A stretch of DNA of 38,480 nucleotides from positions 1 through 38,480 of the forward strand of contig JAUIKU010000018.1 in NCBI GenBank assembly GCA_030430675.1, read 5' to 3'. The translations under genes and the position numbers were made by a program. Below are positions 33,573-38,480 of the stretch, one piece after another; position 1 is the stretch's first letter, and the number at the start of each line of letters is the position of its first letter. The DNA is from Bacteroidia bacterium (GTDB taxonomy: Bacteria > Bacteroidota > Bacteroidia > Cytophagales > Cyclobacteriaceae). A model generated the notes under the pieces. It was not told where the DNA came from. It saw only the letters and a program-made list of their open reading frames with translations, and did not search any database.

Positions 33573-34983
33573 TGATGGGTGACTGGGGGCTAAGCATATT
33601 TACGACGTGGGCCAGTGCCTGCTGATCTCCTACATTACCGGGAAAGATGACCTGATGTATACCGGGGAATTTGGATTCGGATCCCAGCTGCCATACCGGA
33701 ACCCCTTTGATAATCTGACCTCTAACCATGGCCCGCCTGACGCCCATGGATCCGGTGGCGATGTCGCTGGAAGTAATTCCGCCTTTGGAGATCAGGAATC
33801 GTGGAGCAATATTCAGTGCCTTTACCATGTCTGTCAAACACCGAGAAACCGATTGACCGATCAATTGATTCTTCTCAGGTAAGGGATCAGACACCAGATT
33901 CCTGCTGGTGAACAGTACCACTTTCTTTCCCTGCTGTAATAGCTGGCTGAGTTGGTGGGTGAGGTTTTCAAGGTAACTATCGGGAGAAGCTTCCAGTAAC
34001 CTGGTTACAGATAATTCCAGGGTGGCCAGGTCCGGACGCTGCTGTAATAAATGCTGGAGTTGTTCTGTGGTTGTGGAAACAAATGACCCCACCACGATCA
34101 AACCGCCGTTATTGTTATTGAGTACCAACGCGTCACCGGAAAGTAATGGTATGGGTTCCTGGCAGGCCAGCGCTGCCACCAGCGAAGCGGCAGTGCGAAA
34201 AAGCGGAGGGACTCCGGATCGAACCAGGGCCAGTCCGAAGAAAACCAAATCCTGGTAAGCAGCGGCATTCACCACGCAGGTGCTGCCGGCATTCAGTGAA
34301 GATAATTTCTCAGCCAGCTGGTCGATACTGCCGCTTCTAAGATCTGCCAGGGATATGCTGCTAACCCGGTCTCTACTGACCTTACCCCTGGTTTTTTCTG
34401 CCACCCAGTCTTTCAGATCCGAGTGCTTATAGCCGAAAACCGGATCTTGGGCATAGGGAGTTTGGGAAGCGGGGATCAATTGCTGGCCCTGCTGGACATA
34501 GTGAATGTCATCGATGGTAAAGCGGCCTCCTTCGAAGAAGGCGGGAATTACAAAACGGATGCCCCCGCTTTGGCCCAACCCCGCTTCCAGTGCATCAACC
34601 TCTGCCGGATAATGTCCTCGCAAGGTGCTGTCACTGCGGCTTACCACCCAGTACCTGGTGCCGGTTAATTCGGCGGCGGCTTTAATGTTCCCACCAATTT
34701 CAGCAGCCAGGCGGATAGCATGGGCTTCAGTAAGACTTCTGGAATTGGTTAGTATATAGAACAATTTAGTACCCAGTTGGAACTCTTTGTGAATGTCAGA
34801 TACGGACCATTCAGTGAGTACCGGAATATCGTGAACGGTTTGGGTCCCTGTAGGATCGTCATCCAGCACGATGATGGAATCTACCACAGTGTGCATGGCT
34901 TCCTTGAGTATCGTCCGGTAATCTGTGTCGGGTACAGGGGGGAGTCCCTGTATTACATCGATCGATTGTGTGGTGGCATTCAT
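33565..34983 (-). CDS. Four-carbon acid sugar kinase family protein (DUF1537)
   Basis: A 472-residue cytoplasmic kinase; the ATG at 34983 is preferred to the GTG at 34995. The N-terminal sugar-binding domain starts with the family motif IIVLDDDPTGTQTV and includes VVSRSDSTLRGHYPAE. The C-terminal nucleotide-binding domain ends with LISKGGITSSDIATGSMGV and IFPGNVGDQQAL. Characterised members phosphorylate D-threonate, L-threonate or D-erythronate at C4, usually with a PdxA2-type dehydrogenase next to them. No PdxA-like gene is seen here; a tartrate/malate-type dehydrogenase lies one gene upstream. The exact substrate is open. Confidence 0.9.
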   Translation of the reverse strand: MNATTQSIDVIQGLPPVPDTDYRTILKEAMHTVVDSIIVLDDDPTGTQTVHDIPVLTEWSVSDIHKEFQLGTKLFYILTNSRSLTEAHAIRLAAEIGGNIKAAAELTGTRYWVVSRSDSTLRGHYPAEVDALEAGLGQSGGIRFVIPAFFEGGRFTIDDIHYVQQGQQLIPASQTPYAQDPVFGYKHSDLKDWVAEKTRGKVSRDRVSSISLADLRSGSIDQLAEKLSSLNAGSTCVVNAAAYQDLVFFGLALVRSGVPPLFRTAASLVAALACQEPIPLLSGDALVLNNNNGGLIVVGSFVSTTTEQLQHLLQQRPDLATLELSVTRLLEASPDSYLENLTHQLSQLLQQGKKVVLFTSRNLVSDPLPEKNQLIGQSVSRCLTDMVKALNIAPRFLISKGGITSSDIATGSMGVRRAMVRGQIIKGVPVWQLGSESKFPGIHQVIFPGNVGDQQALAHVVNMLSPQSPINE

Positions 34984-35017
34984 GGTTCTGGTCACCCTAA
35001 TATATGGAATTTTTATA

Positions 35018-35650
35018 TCAGGCAGGTTCGAAGGCGATCACCCGGGCAGGAGCACCGTCACCACCGGCAATCTTCAGTGGGAATGCCGCCAGGGTAACGG
35101 ATTTACCACTGATCTGATGCAGGTTGGTCAACCCTTCAATAATAATTACTCCCCCACCCAGCAGCATCTGGTGTATTTCGGTAAGCTCCCTCATATTGTT
35201 GACATCGGCCACTGACGGCGGTTCTACCGCCAGCATTTTTACCCCATTTGCCACACACCACCGGGCCAGTTCTTTACTGATGCGGGGCAGTCCGTCACGG
35301 TATCTCGGTTCATTCAGGTGTTTACTCCAGCCGGTCTCCAGCAGCAAGCTGTCCCCTGATTTGAAGTCATCCAACTGAGCGGTTACTTCTTCTTCTTCGA
35401 TTAAATGGCCGTCAACTGATATGGGCAGGCTTACCTTCCAGGCTTTACCAATGAAGGATGAGACCGGGTATTGGTCGATGGTAGCAGGTGTGGCTTCAAA
35501 ATGAAGCGGGGCATCCATGTGGGTGCCGGCATGGGAATAGATGTGTAACAGTCGGGCATTCCAACCGTGGTCTTTTTTGGTATTGGCTATGTCGTAGTCA
35601 AACCCCCGCATTCCCTTTCGATAGGCCAGGGTCAGGTCGATGGGTTTCAT
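35018..35650 (-). CDS. Cyclase / kynurenine-formamidase-like metal-dependent hydrolase
   Basis: A 210-residue protein. The ATG at 35650 (MKPIDLTLAYRKGM) is chosen because family members start near this IDLT motif; the longer frame begins with TTG at 35692 inside the previous gene. It has the metal-binding signature SHAGTHMDAPLHF (H-x3-H-x-D-x3-H). Family members hydrolyse N-formylkynurenine, lactones or amides, or open ring substrates. In this operon a role as a lactonase for an oxidised sugar, before the acid is phosphorylated, is plausible but inferred. It lies 19 bases after the dehydrogenase gene and 34 before the kinase. Confidence 0.85.
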   Translation of the reverse strand: MKPIDLTLAYRKGMRGFDYDIANTKKDHGWNARLLHIYSHAGTHMDAPLHFEATPATIDQYPVSSFIGKAWKVSLPISVDGHLIEEEEVTAQLDDFKSGDSLLLETGWSKHLNEPRYRDGLPRISKELARWCVANGVKMLAVEPPSVADVNNMRELTEIHQMLLGGGVIIIEGLTNLHQISGKSVTLAAFPLKIAGGDGAPARVIAFEPA

Positions 35651-35669
35651 CCCCAGGATGTCCCGCTGG

Positions 35670-36740
35670 TCAGACACCTTGTGGTTGGCCAATGATTTCC
35701 AGTACCGCGTCGGTCACCTGATCAGTAGATGCGTTTCCGCCCAGGTCCGGGGTCAGGATGCCCTGAGCGGTAACCTGGTTGATGGCCCTGAATAGCTCAT
35801 CGGCTGCTTTTGATTCGCCCAGGTGTTCCAGCATCAGGGAGGCAGACCAAAACTGTCCCAGGGGATTGGCAATATTTTGTCCCGCAATGTCGGGAGCGGA
35901 ACCGTGAATGGGTTCAAACATGCTGGGGAATTCCTTTTCCGGATTGATATTGCCACTGCCTCCCAGCCCTAGACTGCCCATAATGGCCCCTCCCAGGTCG
36001 CTGAGAATATCGCCGATCATATTGGTTGTAAGGATCACATCAAAATACTCCGGATGCAGCACAAAATTGGCGGAGGCAGCATCCACGTACATTTTTCTAT
36101 AGGTGACTTCCGGATAGTGCCGGGAAACTTCCTCTATCACCTTGTCCCAGTAACCCAGGGTGTGGATAAGGGTGTTTGACTTGGTAACATTGATTAAGTT
36201 GCCGCGCCGCTTTTGGGCCAGCTGGAAGGAGTAGTGGGCCACCCGTTCGATGCCGGCCCTGGTAAAAATGCTGGTGTCGGTGGCCAGTCCTTCCGGCCGG
36301 TCGGGGTAGACCGTGGTACCACTCTGTACAAATTCACCTTCGTTGTTTTCCCTGATGATCACAAAATCGATATCATCCGAAGTCTTGTTTCTAAGAGGGC
36401 TGTCTACCCCCTTGAAAACTTTAACCGGACGATAATTGACATATTGTTTAAAGGCAGTACGTACCGCATTGGTAAACTCTTTGAAGGGTAACCGGTCATC
36501 AACCTCGGGCAGTCCCACTGCGCCAAATAACAGGGCATCGTATTGGGCCAATTGAGACATTCCGTCTTTGGCTAGAAAAGCCCCCGTTTTCAGGTAGTAA
36601 CCAGCGCCGTAATCAAAGCTGTCCCACTCAATGTTAAATCCGAACCGATCGCTGGTGGTTTTAAGCACTTCCAATGCTGCCGGCACGATTTCATGTCCGA
36701 TACCATCTCCCTTTATTGCGGCTATTTTGTACGTATGCAT
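35670..36740 (-). CDS. Tartrate/D-malate dehydrogenase-type (isopropylmalate dehydrogenase family)
   Basis: A 356-residue NAD-dependent beta-decarboxylating dehydrogenase. It begins IAAIKGDGIGHEIVPAALEVL. The stretch YDALLFGAVGLPEVDDRLPF and QYVNYRPVKVFKGVDSPL resembles DmlA/TtuC (D-malate and tartrate dehydrogenases) rather than LeuB. The family signature NMIGDILSDLGGAIMGSLGL with its metal-binding Asp residues is intact, as is FEPIHGSAPDIAGQN. The normal length matches DmlA. It lies in the sugar-acid operon where other DUF1537 loci carry PdxA2, a member of the same structural superfamily. It may decarboxylate the phosphorylated acid or act on D-malate or tartrate itself. Confidence 0.88.
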   Translation of the reverse strand: MHTYKIAAIKGDGIGHEIVPAALEVLKTTSDRFGFNIEWDSFDYGAGYYLKTGAFLAKDGMSQLAQYDALLFGAVGLPEVDDRLPFKEFTNAVRTAFKQYVNYRPVKVFKGVDSPLRNKTSDDIDFVIIRENNEGEFVQSGTTVYPDRPEGLATDTSIFTRAGIERVAHYSFQLAQKRRGNLINVTKSNTLIHTLGYWDKVIEEVSRHYPEVTYRKMYVDAASANFVLHPEYFDVILTTNMIGDILSDLGGAIMGSLGLGGSGNINPEKEFPSMFEPIHGSAPDIAGQNIANPLGQFWSASLMLEHLGESKAADELFRAINQVTAQGILTPDLGGNASTDQVTDAVLEIIGQPQGV

Positions 36741-36821
36741 ACCCTGGTGTAAGTAGTTTTATTGAAATACGAATGAAGTATTGGCAATATATGGCGATTT
36801 TTCAAATGTTACCAATCCCGG

Positions 36822-38105
36822 TTACTCCCAGGCCTTGAGGGCATCCTTAAACATGGCTTCCAGGTCATTGGCATCGGCGGGCCTCGGGGATAATTTGGTT
36901 ACCCGGTGTTGCGGCAGGGTGCCCCGTACCAATCCTGGTATATCCTCTTCTCCGTACCCGATGGCGCTTAATCCGTTGGGCATATTGAGCTGTTTCATAA
37001 GATCCACTATCAGGCTGGCCAGCAGTTCGCCTGCTTCTGCTTCCGGGTCTTTTATTTTCGATATATCCGCTCCCATGATCCGGGCCAGCTGCAGGTGCCT
37101 TTCAGGACAAGCGGGACCGGTAAATCTGAAAACCGCCGGGGCATTCAGTACTACCGACATACCGTGGGGTACGATGGGGTGGTCGAGATTTAGTCCTTCG
37201 GGCCGGTAGGTTTTGATCATTCCCGATACCGGGTAGGACATGCCATGGCAATAGTGAACACCGGCATTTCCAAATCCCATACCGGCCATACTGGAAGCCA
37301 GTATCATTTGGTTTCTGGCCTCGTCATCTTCGGGATGGGTAACTGCCTTCACCAGGTATTTTGAGGTAAGCTCCACCGCCTTAAGCGCCCACATGTCGCT
37401 GATGGGGTTGCTGCCCTGGTAGGCAGGGCGGTAGCGCGGACCGGCGGGACGTGGCCGCTGGTAAAAGGGTATGGCAGTGTATGATTCCAGCGCATGGCAC
37501 AGTACATCCAACCCGGAACTTGCCGCTATCACCGTGGGCATGGTACGGGTATTATCCGGGTCAACCAGCCCTAAAATTGGTTTCAGGAACCGATGAGAAA
37601 TACCCGATTTGGCATGGTGTTCGGTCAGGTCCATAATGCTGGTACCGGTGGTTTCGCTGCCAGTGCCGGCAGTGGTGGGGATGGCGATTAAAGGTTTAAC
37701 GGGACCCGGTACCGGTTTGCCCTGTCCAATAGGGGCGTTGATGTAAGCATAAAAATCATCGGGATAGGTGGAATACAGATTGGCCGCCTTGGCGGTATCC
37801 ATAACCGATCCACCACCAACTGCCACAAAACCCCCGTAGTTACCCTCAACGGCAACTGCGACCGCCTCTTTCACCGAAATATCGGTGGGCTCAACTTTTA
37901 CCCCACTATACAGGTCATAGGTGATGCCTTCCGACTCCAGGGATTCCAGCACTGTTTGAACCGGCGGCAATTCTTTCAGGTTGGCATCGGTCATGACCAG
38001 TACCCGGTCAAGGCCTATGTCTTTTAAATCCATGCCTACTTCACGGGTAACTCCAGCACCAAACCGCAGGTTGGAACTGGACATCTGAACAGCATATTCT
38101 TTCAT
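36822..38105 (-). CDS. Hydroxyacid-oxoacid transhydrogenase-like iron-containing alcohol dehydrogenase (ADHFE1/HOT type)
   Basis: A 427-residue cytoplasmic enzyme. Its sequence follows the animal ADHFE1 (HOT) family: MSSSNLRFGAGVTREVGMDL, FVAVGGGSVMDTAKAANLYST, PTTAGTGSETTG, DVLCHALESYT, RPAYQGSNPISD, GVHYCHGMSYPVSG and PHGMSVVLNAPAVF, with Asp and His residues that could bind the metal. HOT moves electrons from 4-hydroxybutyrate or a 3-hydroxyacid to 2-oxoglutarate and forms D-2-hydroxyglutarate. Bacterial relatives are also NAD-dependent 4-hydroxybutyrate dehydrogenases. The gene is 22 bases after the AGE epimerase and 81 before the dehydrogenase. The exact acid oxidised is unknown. Confidence 0.88.
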   Translation of the reverse strand: MKEYAVQMSSSNLRFGAGVTREVGMDLKDIGLDRVLVMTDANLKELPPVQTVLESLESEGITYDLYSGVKVEPTDISVKEAVAVAVEGNYGGFVAVGGGSVMDTAKAANLYSTYPDDFYAYINAPIGQGKPVPGPVKPLIAIPTTAGTGSETTGTSIMDLTEHHAKSGISHRFLKPILGLVDPDNTRTMPTVIAASSGLDVLCHALESYTAIPFYQRPRPAGPRYRPAYQGSNPISDMWALKAVELTSKYLVKAVTHPEDDEARNQMILASSMAGMGFGNAGVHYCHGMSYPVSGMIKTYRPEGLNLDHPIVPHGMSVVLNAPAVFRFTGPACPERHLQLARIMGADISKIKDPEAEAGELLASLIVDLMKQLNMPNGLSAIGYGEEDIPGLVRGTLPQHRVTKLSPRPADANDLEAMFKDALKAWE

Positions 38106-38127
38106 GATTCTTTGGTTTGGTCAGAAG

Positions 38128-38480
38128 TTAGTAAAATCCCAGTCGCTCCAACAACTCCAGCATGGCCCGTCCGTTGTGGTAGGGCGCTTTCCAGGGTCCT
38201 GCCTTATCTTCCCGGTAATCTACATTTCCCCCTTTATCAACCTTCCAGTGCCATTCTCCCTGCGGGTCAGATAGATGTTTTAGAATAAAATCCCAGGTGT
38301 TTTCGGCTAGTTGCCAATACTTTATGTCTCCGGTAATTTGAAAGGCATTAACCAGCCCCACTAAAGCTTCCGCCTGAGGCCACCAGTGTTTTTCGGAGTT
38401 GATAACTCCCGAATCATCACCTTCGTACATTAGCCCGCCATCCTGGTCCATTCCACTTAGAGCGGCATTTGTGAGATTTA
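38128..38480 (-). CDS. AGE-family sugar 2-epimerase, C-terminal part (5' end outside window)
   Basis: The minus-strand frame stays open to the window end, so only the C-terminal 117 or so residues are seen; this is a cut at the edge, not a broken gene. EKHWWPQAEALVGLVNAF, GPWKAPYHNGRAMLELLERL and the earlier DGGLMYEGDD match the C-terminal alpha/alpha-barrel of N-acylglucosamine 2-epimerase family enzymes such as cellobiose or mannose 2-epimerase. The HWWPQAE motif carries the conserved catalytic His. It would supply an epimerised sugar to the operon. The true substrate is unknown. Confidence 0.85.
   Translation of the reverse strand, partial: NLTNAALSGMDQDGGLMYEGDDSGVINSEKHWWPQAEALVGLVNAFQITGDIKYWQLAENTWDFILKHLSDPQGEWHWKVDKGGNVDYREDKAGPWKAPYHNGRAMLELLERLGFY

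Noticed and set aside
38128-38480. Truncated AGE epimerase pseudogene
   Set aside because: The frame remains open and keeps matching the family up to the window edge, so the gene simply continues outside.

Overview
The window looks like a chromosomal segment of a Bacteroidota member, probably Cytophagales-like. The grounds are the many exported lipoproteins with a lipobox, mostly weak or absent Shine-Dalgarno sequences, and the typical mix of sulfatase, glycosidase, exported RraA-like and GMC/gluconate-dehydrogenase-type proteins. The assignment rests on gene content only. No rRNA, tRNA, CRISPR array, phage gene or insertion sequence was seen, and no stretch over 300 bases lacks a gene.

Region 1 (1-12230, + strand) is a nitrate uptake and reduction locus. 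A NarX/DesK-type sensor kinase (5' end outside the window) and a NarL-type response regulator precede a 176-bp intergenic region with three TACGTA sites on helical phasing. Then come an outer-membrane porin, an NrtA-like lipoprotein, an NrtB permease, two NrtC/NrtD ATPases, a 1173-residue fusion of a NasA-type molybdenum nitrate reductase with a NirB-like FAD/NAD module and a BFD-type [2Fe-2S] domain, and a protein with a nitrite/sulfite-reductase-like fold that lacks the siroheme-cluster cysteines and ends in a rubredoxin domain. The chain covers outer membrane, periplasm, inner membrane and cytoplasm, but no recognisable nitrite reductase is present.

Region 2 (12238-20852) is mostly minus strand: a GHL6-like glycosidase lipoprotein, a bicupin, a gluconate-2-dehydrogenase subunit-3-like protein and a GMC oxidoreductase form one operon that may oxidise a sugar or glycoside in the periplasm. 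A serine hydrolase (+) and a two-domain polysaccharide deacetylase (-) follow. Heptanucleotide repeat arrays sit in this region; two of them share the unit ARGGANN and both begin at the second base of a stop codon.

Region 3 (21018-26061, + strand) is a compact five-gene cassette: a LolA-fold periplasmic protein, two FtsX-type permeases, a LolD-type ATPase and an outer-membrane beta-barrel. It looks like a complete inner-to-outer-membrane lipid or lipoprotein trafficking system of unknown cargo.

Region 4 (26074-31016) holds single genes: an exported RraA-like protein, a small acidic-loop outer-membrane protein with a strong terminator, a type I sulfatase, and a DUF3095 protein with class III nucleotide-cyclase-like motifs.

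Region 5 (31021-38480, - strand) is a catabolic operon: AGE epimerase (partial), hydroxyacid-oxoacid transhydrogenase, tartrate/D-malate-type dehydrogenase, cyclase/formamidase-like hydrolase, DUF1537 acid-sugar kinase, MFS transporter, an 81-residue lipoprotein-like fragment of a carbohydrate-binding domain, and a Gfo/Idh/MocA dehydrogenase. It suggests uptake and breakdown of a sugar acid by a route in which a tartrate-dehydrogenase-type enzyme takes the place of the usual PdxA2 partner of DUF1537 kinases.
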